A stretch of DNA of 49,170 nt from Bacteroidales bacterium (GTDB lineage: Bacteria; Bacteroidota; Bacteroidia; Bacteroidales; UBA932). Positions 25,801-34,923 of the stretch are shown here, one piece after another. Location: NCBI GenBank assembly GCA_017447815.1, contig JAFSMS010000078.1, positions 1 to 49,170 of the forward strand, written 5' to 3'. Made by a program: the position numbers and the translations under genes. The notes below the pieces were generated by a model. That model was not told where the DNA came from. It was given only the letters and a program-made list of their open reading frames with translations, and ran no database searches. How positions within the stretch are numbered: the first letter of the stretch is position 1; each line of letters starts with the position of its first letter.

Positions 25801-27967
25801 TGATGGAAGCAGGATCCGCCTTGGGGGCCGGAGTGGGAAGAGCCGTGTTCACCGGAGTGACATCGGACGTCCAACTGAGCTGAGACAGGGCCACAGGGCC
25901 GGAAGGATAGATATAGACCACCGACTCTTCCGTGATGGAAGTGATCAGAATCTTGGTGGCATTTCCCTGCTCGGCAAGGGCGGAGGCACCACCCTTGAGG
26001 GCGATGGAAGAACCGTCCACAGGGCCGACGCCTACGACGAGATGGCCGGTGAAGTCACCAGGATTATCGGCCTTGATGACAAGGGAACCGGGAACATCCG
26101 TACGGAAGGCCAGGTAGTTGTACTGAGGGACACCGGCACGGTTGGTCACGGCTGCCTTTTCGAAGGCCAGCATGCCATCGGAGGCTACGATCGGAAGAGA
26201 CTCGTTACCGGAAACAAAGAGGTAGTCGCGAACCATCTCCTTCTTGATGGTACCGGAGAAATACTTGGCATTGCCCAGATCCCAGGTGTGAGGGACGGGA
26301 ACAAGCTGCATCGTGAGGTCTTCGGGTTCCTCCACGAAAGGAGTCCACCACTTGGAAGCACCGATTCCGGAACCTGCGATGACCGAATCCGGAAGCAGAT
26401 TGAAATAACCGCCGGGATAGTTGTAGCAGGGGTTGTCTTCCAGAATGGTGGCACCGGCCTTCGACTGAGGGAAGTTGTCGGTAAAGAAGGTTTCGACGAT
26501 GCCGTAGAAGTAGTTGTCAGCGGCAGCCACAGCCATATCATCAGCCGTCTTGTACTTGGTATTGGCACTTTCGAGGGTTGCCTTTTCTACCATGCCCAGG
26601 AACAGGTTGCGCTTGAAGGAGAATTCACCGGGAACAATCTGCAGGCCGAAAATACCGGCGTTGTTGGCATTGTCAACGAAACAGAGATTGTACAGCGTGT
26701 TGTTGTCGAAGATGAGTCTGCCCAGTTCTCCGGCATCAAAACGGACGAAGGTACGCATACCCTGGTAGATCGTGTTGTTCACGAACTGCAGAGACTTGGT
26801 AGTGGTGGCCTGACGGATGTCAAACACATCACCGCCTACGGTTCCGTCGGCATTGATGTTGGTGATTTCGCAACTGTCGTAAATCACATCTCCCAAAACC
26901 ATATTATTGCCCCACTCGTACATGAGGCCCTTGGTGTAGTTGGAAATGATACAGTTTTTATAGGTGATATTGCCGATATTCTTGCCTTTCACGGTACCGC
27001 CGTTCTTGTTCTGGATGGCGAAACCGAAACCGGAAGGACTGGCGGCGGTGGGTGCGCCGCTGAGTTCCACAGCCTCGAAGTAGAGGTCGTTACCGGCTTC
27101 CCAGTTATCGGCAAAATGGAATTCACCCTGCACCACGGGCTTGGAACCGTCAGCCGTCTCTTCGCCGATGAGGGTGAAACCGCCGGAAATATCCAGGGCA
27201 TCAATGGCATAGGGAGAGCCGTCCATCTTCAAGAGAATCTTGGCACCGGGGGTCTTCAGCGCATTCACCAGCGCTTCGCTGCTGGAAACTGCGGTAAGTT
27301 CCGTGAAATCAGGCGCCGTCCAGGCATCCACCTGGCTGCGGCTGGCACTCAGGTACATGAGGGTAAAGACATATTCTGTGCCGGGCTCCAGGCCTTCCAC
27401 CACAGAGAGAGCCGAAGCGATCTCGGTCTCCGAGAGGGCATGGGTAAGAACAACCTCATCGGACCCGGGAAGGGACACTTCAATACGGTCTACCTCCATA
27501 TAGTCAGGCACTTCAGTGCTCCATGTGAGAGATATCGAGTAGGCTCCCCGATGGTAGACTTTCATATACAGATTGTCCTTTACGGCAAAGGTCTTGAAAG
27601 TTTTGCCGTATTCGGCCAGTTTGGATTCCCCTTTGCCCTCCGCCTTGGCCTGGACGGTAAAGGAATAAGTCTTGTCGGCATCCAGTTTCTTCTGGACCGG
27701 GACGGAGGAAGGAGCCACGTCCTCGCGGAGGAAGGTGCTTCCATCGGCATTCAGCACGGTGAGAACATACACCTCGGCATCCTTGGTCACATTCCAAGAG
27801 AAGGTGACAACATCGCCCAGAGCGGCACTGACACGGGCATTCAAGTTCATCGGCTGCAGGCAGCGGGAGAGGTTCAGCTCCTCATTGGGATTGAACTGCT
27901 CTTTCGCAGCGCAGGAGGCCAGAATGACAGCGGCCAGGGCGAGAATCGCATATTTAATCTTGTTCAT
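22823..27967 (-). CDS. Giant beta-helix lipoprotein with four DUF4957/DUF5123-type modules
   Basis: The 1714-residue protein begins MNKIKYAILALAAVILASC, a lipoprotein signal (Cys at 19). Two fibronectin-like domains (about 30-200) precede a parallel-beta-helix module resembling DUF4957/DUF5123 proteins of pectin loci. A spacer with another fibronectin-like domain (about 715-810) leads to three further tandem modules of about 300 residues each. Each module contains a G-x-R-x-F-x-R-x-D motif (near 402, 969, 1266 and 1570), and modules 2-4 end in PRWN (near 1096, 1396, 1699). It probably binds pectin at the cell surface, beside SusD; no catalytic residues are recognised. The in-frame start at 28000 would overlap susD and disrupt the signal. 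Confidence 0.85.
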   Translation of the reverse strand: MNKIKYAILALAAVILASCAAKEQFNPNEELNLSRCLQPMNLNARVSAALGDVVTFSWNVTKDAEVYVLTVLNADGSTFLREDVAPSSVPVQKKLDADKTYSFTVQAKAEGKGESKLAEYGKTFKTFAVKDNLYMKVYHRGAYSISLTWSTEVPDYMEVDRIEVSLPGSDEVVLTHALSETEIASALSVVEGLEPGTEYVFTLMYLSASRSQVDAWTAPDFTELTAVSSSEALVNALKTPGAKILLKMDGSPYAIDALDISGGFTLIGEETADGSKPVVQGEFHFADNWEAGNDLYFEAVELSGAPTAASPSGFGFAIQNKNGGTVKGKNIGNITYKNCIISNYTKGLMYEWGNNMVLGDVIYDSCEITNINADGTVGGDVFDIRQATTTKSLQFVNNTIYQGMRTFVRFDAGELGRLIFDNNTLYNLCFVDNANNAGIFGLQIVPGEFSFKRNLFLGMVEKATLESANTKYKTADDMAVAAADNYFYGIVETFFTDNFPQSKAGATILEDNPCYNYPGGYFNLLPDSVIAGSGIGASKWWTPFVEEPEDLTMQLVPVPHTWDLGNAKYFSGTIKKEMVRDYLFVSGNESLPIVASDGMLAFEKAAVTNRAGVPQYNYLAFRTDVPGSLVIKADNPGDFTGHLVVGVGPVDGSSIALKGGASALAEQGNATKILITSITEESVVYIYPSGPVALSQLSWTSDVTPVNTALPTPAPKADPASITSGDATDILITWDPVENAASYSVVFNGKSNTVNEPEFTIGGTTTGMLDAGSYKVEVYANPAASDIYNTESAAGVATFAVLPKGGGEEGELVVKTVDELLAAIAAGKDAVTLAAGEYKLGGDFTVSAPLALKGQDGAVVYGGFKLSGEVGKFSTENLTVIGSDPENKSDIFLNLDNTGVSADEVIIKNTVIDGFAKSVIYASNTADVFNFGDIVFDGILVRNHGTGQGVLDLRNGKYNSFTLKNSTVSGGRDFLRIDAPCTIYSVYCNNNTLNNLNANANAGGVFCVRATPSIYEVTYNIIANVETSISGRAAAMKPKMKKNVWFNIGETFYTGCIDAELAANGGGVFLSADPFKDAANGDFTLTNAVVMSLGAGDPRWNPASIPANDGNSFTVSSVEEFTAAVEAGKTDITFADGEYDLSAASLTLTANMHLKGNGGATVKISQINVAEGELGTVTIEGLTFEGDGANNFISISNASVLRNLTVRNVNVSNIGKSLFYGNADGSAFEALVFDNVFASKLGGGQGTIDIRKGAYGVVTIQNSTFAGGRDFIRADAGKVTGAVNIVNNTFDGVTLNNGNGVLYVRSTPATYTFKNNLFLNENGDNNLLSKASGVTVPDVVAGNFFYNCTSEKFFSGVITEEIATSNGGVILANDPVLDASNLDYTLIDALCLASNVGAPRWNSNAGKVSSEITVSNVAELGNALDAGKAGITLKTGTYDLSELTDGGVITLIAPVALMGTGNVEIIGGFKLGGGTTSFVASGIKFNGKEKALGNAFEISEAVGMTKLQIINCEIFDYNKSIFYGNGESSLISVFDFQKNLVHGFGTGQGMLDIRKGAYGAVNISQNTFYDGGRDFVRIDKEIATSIAIVNNTFAACSVDAGNGLLWIRSLAADPSKYIVKKNLFLNIGGKSLLAKSGATVPVMSENFFFNVAEGFFGGAISQEVAVSGNGGILTEDPCAGSAEFNLKLVNADLCKADIGDPRWNSASPNYKGRK

Positions 27968-27980
27968 AACTTTCGTAGTA

Positions 27981-29795
27981 TTAGATGCTGTCATAACCAT
28001 AGTCGTTCTTGATGTAGCCCTGACTGTTGGTCATGGTATCGTTGAAGATCGGCCAGAACATGAACTGCTCGGGATCCTTGTAATAGAGACCCTTGATGCG
28101 GTCAGAATAGAAACCGGTCTTCTTGCCATCATCGTACTTGTTCACATATCCGGTGGAGAGTTCGTAGCCGGAAGGTACTTCCCCGTCAACGGTCAAGAAG
28201 ACGATATCCAGAGATTTTTCATCATCGGCCAGCTGATAGGCGATGTCACCGGTAAGTCCGACGTACTCGCCCTGCAGGTCGCGGAGAGCCATCATATCGT
28301 TCTCGGCAGCATCGAGGCTGCTCTTCAGACGGTTCCAGCGGATCAGGTCGGCCTTGCGGAGGAATTCGCCGCAGAACTCAAGTGCACGCTCATTGACGAC
28401 AGCCTCGAAGAAGGATTCCTTGCTGTTGAGACCGGCCACATAAGCCTCTGCCTCATCGATGCCGCAGGCGCGCTCGCGCACTTCCTGCAGATACTTCTTG
28501 GCACCGGAAGGGCCATTGAGTTCGTTCTCGATTTCGGCAGCCATCAGAAGGATATCGGCATAGCGCATAACCACGGGCTTGATACCGTCGTCATTGCCAC
28601 CCGTATAAGGCTGGGCATTCATCCACTCGAAACGGTACTTGCCGAAGAACCATTTGCCGATGCCGGCAGGTTCAATCGTATTGTCCTTGTTCCACTTGTA
28701 ATTCACGCAAGTGACATCACGGCGCTGGTCGTTGTCACCATACTTGAAATACATGGTAGGGACAGGGCCGGCATCACCGCCACGGGATACGCCACCGGAA
28801 ATGCTGGCTCCCTCGGAAGAGATGGCGAAGGTAAAATTCCAGCGGCCACGGCCTGCGCCGAACGGAATCACGAACAAAGTCTCGTAACCCGAACCGGCAA
28901 CCAGGTTGTTCATGTTGTTGAGGTTGTACCACATCTGGGCATAATCGGACTCCAGGGAAGCCTTGCCGACAGCATCCTTCAGATAAGCCAGGGCCTTGGG
29001 ATAAAGGACACTCTTCTGGAGATCGGGGTCGGAGCTCAAACGCACGGTGCCCAGGTCTCCGGTACCCACCATTCCGTCTTCGGGGCGGATAGCATATCCG
29101 GAAGCGGCCAGGGCGATACGGGCATACAGGCCCTCAGCGAACACTTTATTCACGCGGTCGGTACGGGAAGTCGCATCCGTCTCGCCGGGATAAGGCAGGT
29201 ACGGGATGGCTTCTTCCAGATCGTTCAGAATCTGCTTGTAAATGACATCACGGCTGTCCTTTTTGGCATAGATGGTGTCAGAGGTAAGAGGCACGAAACG
29301 GGCCGGAACATCACCCCATGCCTTGGTGAGGTCGTAATAAATCATCGCGCGCAGCGTAAGGGCTTCACCAAGAAGATAGGCCATGTTGGCTTTATTCTCG
29401 ATATCACCGTATGCGCGGAGACCTTCGATAACCAGGTTGGCGCGCTCGATGCCCATATACATGAGCGGGAACGGACCATTGCTGAGGTTCAGCTGGGAGT
29501 TGTTGGGAGCGCAATCGTATGCTGCGATGTCACTCTTTCCATCACCCGGCTTATAAGAATTGTACCATTCGATATCGGTATTGAATCCATACCAGGGCAG
29601 GAAACGTCCACGGTAGGAGTTGACTTCACAGAAAGTCTCGGTAATACCGAAAATGGTACCTTCGGTAAGTGTATAGTTGGAATATACGGTAGCAGCATCA
29701 AATGCAGACGGAGATTCGCTCTGCAAGAATTTGCTGCAGGAAGAAACACTCAGCAAGGCAGCCACCGTTCCGAAAATATAGAAAAACTTTTTCAT
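27981..29795 (-). CDS. SusD/RagB-family surface glycan-binding lipoprotein
   Basis: The 604-residue protein has a lipoprotein signal (LLSVSSC, Cys at 20) and the SusD fold marks: NLVIEGLR, GEALTLRAMIYYDLTKAWGDVP, EAIPYLP and the C-terminal EFCGEFLRKADLIRWNRL. SusD caps the SusC channel and feeds oligosaccharides, here predicted pectic oligogalacturonides. It is 19 bases downstream of susC and 13 bases upstream of the beta-helix lipoprotein gene. Its base composition is visibly lower in GC than the flanking enzyme genes, as often seen for susCD. Confidence 0.96.
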   Translation of the reverse strand: MKKFFYIFGTVAALLSVSSCSKFLQSESPSAFDAATVYSNYTLTEGTIFGITETFCEVNSYRGRFLPWYGFNTDIEWYNSYKPGDGKSDIAAYDCAPNNSQLNLSNGPFPLMYMGIERANLVIEGLRAYGDIENKANMAYLLGEALTLRAMIYYDLTKAWGDVPARFVPLTSDTIYAKKDSRDVIYKQILNDLEEAIPYLPYPGETDATSRTDRVNKVFAEGLYARIALAASGYAIRPEDGMVGTGDLGTVRLSSDPDLQKSVLYPKALAYLKDAVGKASLESDYAQMWYNLNNMNNLVAGSGYETLFVIPFGAGRGRWNFTFAISSEGASISGGVSRGGDAGPVPTMYFKYGDNDQRRDVTCVNYKWNKDNTIEPAGIGKWFFGKYRFEWMNAQPYTGGNDDGIKPVVMRYADILLMAAEIENELNGPSGAKKYLQEVRERACGIDEAEAYVAGLNSKESFFEAVVNERALEFCGEFLRKADLIRWNRLKSSLDAAENDMMALRDLQGEYVGLTGDIAYQLADDEKSLDIVFLTVDGEVPSGYELSTGYVNKYDDGKKTGFYSDRIKGLYYKDPEQFMFWPIFNDTMTNSQGYIKNDYGYDSI

Positions 29796-29814
29796 ATTCT
29801 TTTCAAATTAAGGA

Positions 29815-32800
29815 TTATTTGGAACGTTTGCCGAAACTCAGATTGACACCCACCACAAAGCCGATGGACTTGGGATAGGCGGAATAATCGACACCGGGGG
29901 TAAGCGGCGTGCTACGACGGGTATCGACTTCGGGATCGTAACCGGAATACTTGGTGAGGCAGAAAAGGTTGGTTCCGGTGGCATAGAAGCGCACACGGTT
30001 CAGGTTCACCTTTTCGGTCAGGGACTCAGGAAGCGTATAGCCGATGGTTACACTCTGCAGACGCAGGAAGGAAGCATCCTCCACAGCCCAATCGGAGAAG
30101 ATGGCGTTGCCCACGAAAGGAGCCCACAGGGTCTTCCCTGCATTCACGCTCTGGAGAACGGAAGGATCGGTAATCATCTCACCGGTATTCCAATCGATAT
30201 TGGTCCAACGGTTCTTGACATCCATCATGTTGACCAGGTTACGGTTGGAGAACTTACGGGAACTGGTGAATTCCACCTTGTTGGCGTTGTACACCTGGTT
30301 GCCGATCATGAAGTTGAAGTTGGCGCTGAAGTCAAAGCCGTGGAAATAACCGGAGAAATTGAAACCGCCGGTGAAATCAGGGCTGGCATTGCCGATGACC
30401 TTACGGTCTGCGACCGTCACCTTTCCGTCGCCGTTGATATCTTTATACTTGGGTGCGCCGGGCAGGAGATAAGTGGCTCCCAGAATAGCGGAAGCGTCCA
30501 CAACACCTTCGTTCAGGACCCATTTGGAACCGTTCCAGGTAAAATCGGAAGGAGTGTACATGCCGTCGCTGACATAACCGTACATATTGCCCAGAGGCTG
30601 ACCCACCTGGACGATGTAATCGTCACCGATTTCCGTGGAAGCCCAATAGGACTGGGCGGTAATGCTGCTCAGGCCGCCAAGGTCGGTCACACGATTTCTG
30701 TTATAGGCGATATTGCCGCCGATATTCAGAGAGAAATCCTTCTTGGAAACGATGGGGGCGTTGAGCGTGAGTTCGACACCGCGGTTGCGCGTGCTGCCCA
30801 GGTTGCGGTACTGGCTGTCATAACCGGAACCTGTGATCGGGAAATTGATGAGAAGGTCCTTGGTCGTATTCTGATAGACCTCGATACTACCGCTCAGACG
30901 GCTCTGGAAGAGGCTGAAGTCCAAACCGACATTATGGGTATAAGTGGTTTCCCAAGTCAGGTCGGGGTTGTTCATGATCTTACCGGCCATCCAGTAATTG
31001 GAACTCTGGCTGAGCCAAGCCGTTACCGTTGCGGAATACTGTTTGGCGATCTGGCCGGAAGGGATATTGTTGTTACCGGCGGTACCGAAACTGTAACGGA
31101 GTTTCAACTGATCCAGCCAGCTGTGGGCGTTATCCATCCAGGGCTCGTTGGAGATGGTCCAGGAAACGGCGGCGGAGGGGAAGAAGCCCCACTGATGTCC
31201 GGGAGCGAACTTGGAAGAGCCGTCGGCACGGAGCGTTGCGCCTATAGAATAACGGTGCTTATAGTCATAATTCACACGGCCGAAGAAGGAGAGCAGCTTG
31301 TCATCCGGATCATAGTAATTGTTCGTAGAAGCAGGCGTACCCGAGGACAGGAAAGTCCAGGCCATCGGAGCGTCATAAGACGCATTCAAGCCATCAACCA
31401 TCAAGGTAAGCAGATTGCTCTTGGTGATGGTCATTTCCTCACCCAGGAGAGCCGTAAGCTGATGGTCTTCATTGTTGATCAACTTCGAAAAATCGTAATT
31501 GAGGGTGTTGGTATTGCGGTATTTGCTACGGAACGCTTCCTTGTGCTGGTTGGAGACACCAGTCTTGTCCGTAGAATTGTTGGCCACATAGTAAGTGGTC
31601 ATACCGTAGAAACGGTCATCAGTCTGGTTGTATTTCTCCAAACCGCCTTCGATCTTGAGGTTCAGATTCTCAATGATCTTCCAGTTAAAGGCAGCGTTGG
31701 CGTTCCAGGTGGTACGGATACGGCGGGAGTCATTGTCGGATACAGACAGGAGCGGCGGAGCATTGTCGCCATAGTCCTGTTCTTCATCGACACCCTGAAT
31801 CGTAGAGGCGATAGGGATGGGAGTGTAGGAAACCGCATGTTTGAGACGGCCGTTGCCGGAAGTGGTTCCGGTGTCGTTGATACCGTTGGCACCGCCACCA
31901 CGCACATTGACGCGAGAGTAACGGATGTTGGCATCGATGGACGTGGTTTCAGAGGTCTTGAAATTGCCCTTGAAGCTGAGGTTGTCACGGGCGTAATTGG
32001 AACCGACCATAATGGCTTCGTCTCCCATATGGGAGTAACCCAGTGTCCAGTTCACATTGTCGCCGCTGCCGGAAACGGAGAAGTCGGCGCTGAACGTGGA
32101 GCCCGTATTGCCGAAGACGGCCTTGATCCAGTCATTGGTCGCCATACCGTTGTAGAGGTCGATATCGGCAAAGTTTCCGAAATAAGGCTCGTAATAGGAA
32201 CTTAAGTTGTCGCGGATGACGCCCAGTTCATACTGGAACTTGACAAAATTATCGGCATCCATCGGGACGATGGCGCCTTTGTTTGCCATGGTCTTGAGAC
32301 CCCAGTAGGCGTTGAACTTGACAGAGAGCTTGGTGCCCTTGTCCGCGCTCTTGGTTGTGACAATGACAACACCGTTTGCACCACGGGAACCATAGATGGC
32401 GGTAGAGAAGGCATCCTTCAACACATCGATGCTCTGAATTTCAGAGGAAGGAATATCATTGATGGATTCCACCGGGAAGCCGTCAACGATGTAGAGCGGG
32501 CTGCTGTCCTGGGTGATGGAACCGCCACCGCGGACACGGATCTTGATGTCGGCATCAGGGTCACCTTCCGTAGTCACCACAGACACACCGGCCATCTTAC
32601 CGGAGAGAGCCTGGGAAACAGTGGTCACCGGCTGCTCGGTAAGTTTGTCGGAACCGACGGAGGAAACGGAGCCCAGGAGGTCGCGGCGCTTGACCGTCGC
32701 ATAACCCACCACGACTACCTCGTCCAGGAAGGTCTGGTCGGCCTTCAGGACAACGTTGATCTCCGTCTGACCGGCAATGGCCACCGTCTGGTCGGCCAGG

Positions 32801-33036
32801 CCGATAAAGGAGAACACCAGATTCACTGCACCTTCGGGAACAGACAGCACATAGTCGCCGTCGATACCGGTGATGGTGCCGATGGTGGTTCCTTCCACCA
32901 GGACGCCGGCTCCGATCAGCGGTTCGCCCGTTTCATCGGTCACGATACCCTTGACGGTAGTCTGTGCCCATGAGAGCGAGGCCGTTCCCAAGCAAAGTGC
33001 GAGCGAAAGAAGAAGTTTCTTTGTCAAACTTTTCAT
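29815..33036 (-). CDS. SusC/RagA-family TonB-linked outer-membrane transporter
   Basis: The 1073-residue protein has a signal peptide ending SWAQ (residue 25), then a carboxypeptidase-regulatory-like domain (about 27-103, VKGIVTDETGEPLIGAGV). The TonB box (DEVVVVGYA) follows, with a plug domain carrying SSPLYIVDGFPV and YGSRGANGVVIVTTK, and a large barrel ending NLSFGKRSK. It imports oligosaccharides with SusD. It is the fifth gene of the cluster, after four enzymes, rather than the first. GC content is lower than in the neighbouring enzyme genes. Confidence 0.97.
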   Translation of the reverse strand: MKSLTKKLLLSLALCLGTASLSWAQTTVKGIVTDETGEPLIGAGVLVEGTTIGTITGIDGDYVLSVPEGAVNLVFSFIGLADQTVAIAGQTEINVVLKADQTFLDEVVVVGYATVKRRDLLGSVSSVGSDKLTEQPVTTVSQALSGKMAGVSVVTTEGDPDADIKIRVRGGGSITQDSSPLYIVDGFPVESINDIPSSEIQSIDVLKDAFSTAIYGSRGANGVVIVTTKSADKGTKLSVKFNAYWGLKTMANKGAIVPMDADNFVKFQYELGVIRDNLSSYYEPYFGNFADIDLYNGMATNDWIKAVFGNTGSTFSADFSVSGSGDNVNWTLGYSHMGDEAIMVGSNYARDNLSFKGNFKTSETTSIDANIRYSRVNVRGGGANGINDTGTTSGNGRLKHAVSYTPIPIASTIQGVDEEQDYGDNAPPLLSVSDNDSRRIRTTWNANAAFNWKIIENLNLKIEGGLEKYNQTDDRFYGMTTYYVANNSTDKTGVSNQHKEAFRSKYRNTNTLNYDFSKLINNEDHQLTALLGEEMTITKSNLLTLMVDGLNASYDAPMAWTFLSSGTPASTNNYYDPDDKLLSFFGRVNYDYKHRYSIGATLRADGSSKFAPGHQWGFFPSAAVSWTISNEPWMDNAHSWLDQLKLRYSFGTAGNNNIPSGQIAKQYSATVTAWLSQSSNYWMAGKIMNNPDLTWETTYTHNVGLDFSLFQSRLSGSIEVYQNTTKDLLINFPITGSGYDSQYRNLGSTRNRGVELTLNAPIVSKKDFSLNIGGNIAYNRNRVTDLGGLSSITAQSYWASTEIGDDYIVQVGQPLGNMYGYVSDGMYTPSDFTWNGSKWVLNEGVVDASAILGATYLLPGAPKYKDINGDGKVTVADRKVIGNASPDFTGGFNFSGYFHGFDFSANFNFMIGNQVYNANKVEFTSSRKFSNRNLVNMMDVKNRWTNIDWNTGEMITDPSVLQSVNAGKTLWAPFVGNAIFSDWAVEDASFLRLQSVTIGYTLPESLTEKVNLNRVRFYATGTNLFCLTKYSGYDPEVDTRRSTPLTPGVDYSAYPKSIGFVVGVNLSFGKRSK

Positions 33037-33078
33037 TGGAATTGGATTTTGGTTAATAATAATAGTTAGTATAGAAAA

Positions 33079-34923
33079 TTATAATTTCGTATAATCGCCC
33101 CCCGCATTGCCTCCGGACACAACGTCCTTCACCAGGAAGTGCAGGTACATTTCCAGGTTGGTGTAGCGGCCGTTCTTGTCCAGCGTGACGGCCTCGCCAT
33201 CCGCAGCGATATTCTTGTTCAGGCCCCATTCATCCTCAACGGAATCCGGAATGCCGTCGCCGTCGGTGTCCGTCACCTGGGTTCCGGTGTAGGACGGCCA
33301 GCCGCCCACATCGCTCTGGGTATCGATAAAGCCCTTTCCGGAGCCGTTGGAACCGTTGAAAGTGAAGATTCCGTCCTTCGTTTCGCGGGTAACGCGCTCG
33401 TCCACCGCATCGCGTTTGAGGCTGGCACCGGCAAAGCCGACGACCTTGTCGAAGGCATCCTGCGCATTGTGCAGGGAAAGGGCGGATTCCTTCTCGTAAC
33501 GGAAGAACGTATCGGCCTTGATGGTGGCGATGAGGCCGGCCGAAGCCGTGGTGGCCTTGCCCGACCAGTTGTCGGCCGTATATCCGTCATTCCCGTCCAT
33601 CGTGTTGCCGCTCATGTAGAAGTGGCCGGGGACCACCTGGTCCGGATGGGCCGAATCGCAGTTTTTGCAGTTGGTCGTGGGATCCAGGAAACGCACCTTG
33701 CCGGAAGCCGTCGCCGGACCGGGCTTGTAATAATTGTTGACGATGTTGTATTTCTTGAAATCACTCCCGGGCTTGCTTTCGCCGCCGTAGCAACTGTTGT
33801 CTCCCCAGTTGTAGATTACATTGTTGATGAGGGAGACAGGACCCTTGAGCGTGGACACGTAGTCGTGGTCGATACGGGGATTGCGGCTGTCATGGTGGGC
33901 CAGCAGGTTGTGGTGATAGGTGGCGTTGGCGCCGCCCCAGATGCCGCCGTAACCGTGTTTGCCCTTCTCATGGATGGAGTTGCGCAAACTCTCCGAGAGG
34001 ATGCACCACTGCAGGGAGAAGTTGGTCATGCCGTAGAAGGACCCGCACTCGTCCGTGCTCCAACTCAGGGAGCAGTGGTCGATGATGACATCCTGGATAT
34101 TGTTGTCACCGGTGTACAGGTTCAGGGCGTCGTCTTCCGTCTTTGCCTCGTCCCCCATCCGGAAACGCATAAAGCGGAGGATCACGTTGCTGACGGCAAT
34201 GCGGAAGTTGTAATTCTTCAGGCAGATTCCGTCTCCGGGAGCCGTCTGCCCGGCGATGGTAAGATTCCCGTTCTGAATTTTCAGCGCCTTGGCCAGCGGG
34301 ATGACGCCCGCCACATCAAAGACGATGACAAGCGGACGGGACTCTTTCTCAATCCCGTAACGGAGCGTTCCCTCCGAACCGTCATCGGCCAGTTTGGTCA
34401 CATGATACACCTTGCCGCCACGGCCGCCGGTCACATACATGCCGCCGCCTTCCGCACCCGGGAAGGCCCGGGCCACGCCGTCTTCCTCCGCCGCAGGAAT
34501 CCCGAAATCCTCATAGGCTATGGAAACCGGACCGGGAGCGGGGTCTTCCGTGCCGGCGGTTTTGGCCGGGACGGAAGAGCCGGAGGACTTGAAGTCCTTG
34601 GCCAGGCTGTAAACCGTGAAAGTGTAGGTGGTAGCCTTGGTGAGCCCGCTCACGGTGACATTGCGCGTTTTTACGTTCCCTTCCTGGAGGAGCGTTCCGT
34701 CCAGCGTGAGCGTATAATCATAACTGGTGGCGCCCTTCATATCGTCCCATTGGAACTGGAGGGAGGTCTCTTCGGCCTTGTGGACCCTGAGTCCGGTGGG
34801 AGCCGAAGGATTGACCGCAGGGGTGTCGTCTCCTCCGGACGGGTTCACGGGGTTATCCTTGGGCCCGCAGGCCGCCACGGCGGCAACCAGCCCCAAACTC
34901 AGAAAGAACCGGTTCAGTTTCAT
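33079..34923 (-). CDS. Pectate lyase (polysaccharide lyase family 1 type) lipoprotein
   Basis: The 614-residue protein has a lipoprotein signal (VAAVAAC, Cys at 19), a fibronectin type III domain (about 41-124), and a parallel beta-helix lyase domain from about 150. Family marks are AFPGAEGGGMYVTGGRGG, TIAGQTAPGDGICL and the conserved IDHCSLSWSTDE and HHDSRNPRIDH, where the Arg is the likely base. Residues 552-560 (DTDGDGIPD) form a Ca-binding-type loop near the C-terminus. It should cut pectate by beta-elimination at the surface, yielding unsaturated products for GH105. Its ATG overlaps the GH105 stop (ATGA). Confidence 0.92.
   Translation of the reverse strand: MKLNRFFLSLGLVAAVAACGPKDNPVNPSGGDDTPAVNPSAPTGLRVHKAEETSLQFQWDDMKGATSYDYTLTLDGTLLQEGNVKTRNVTVSGLTKATTYTFTVYSLAKDFKSSGSSVPAKTAGTEDPAPGPVSIAYEDFGIPAAEEDGVARAFPGAEGGGMYVTGGRGGKVYHVTKLADDGSEGTLRYGIEKESRPLVIVFDVAGVIPLAKALKIQNGNLTIAGQTAPGDGICLKNYNFRIAVSNVILRFMRFRMGDEAKTEDDALNLYTGDNNIQDVIIDHCSLSWSTDECGSFYGMTNFSLQWCILSESLRNSIHEKGKHGYGGIWGGANATYHHNLLAHHDSRNPRIDHDYVSTLKGPVSLINNVIYNWGDNSCYGGESKPGSDFKKYNIVNNYYKPGPATASGKVRFLDPTTNCKNCDSAHPDQVVPGHFYMSGNTMDGNDGYTADNWSGKATTASAGLIATIKADTFFRYEKESALSLHNAQDAFDKVVGFAGASLKRDAVDERVTRETKDGIFTFNGSNGSGKGFIDTQSDVGGWPSYTGTQVTDTDGDGIPDSVEDEWGLNKNIAADGEAVTLDKNGRYTNLEMYLHFLVKDVVSGGNAGGDYTKL

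Noticed and set aside
24509-28012. A 1167-codon open frame on the plus strand opposite the beta-helix lipoprotein gene
   Set aside because: It mirrors the codon pattern of the real gene, has no promoter or recognisable domain, and its translation is compositionally biased. The minus-strand product has a signal peptide and clear repeats.
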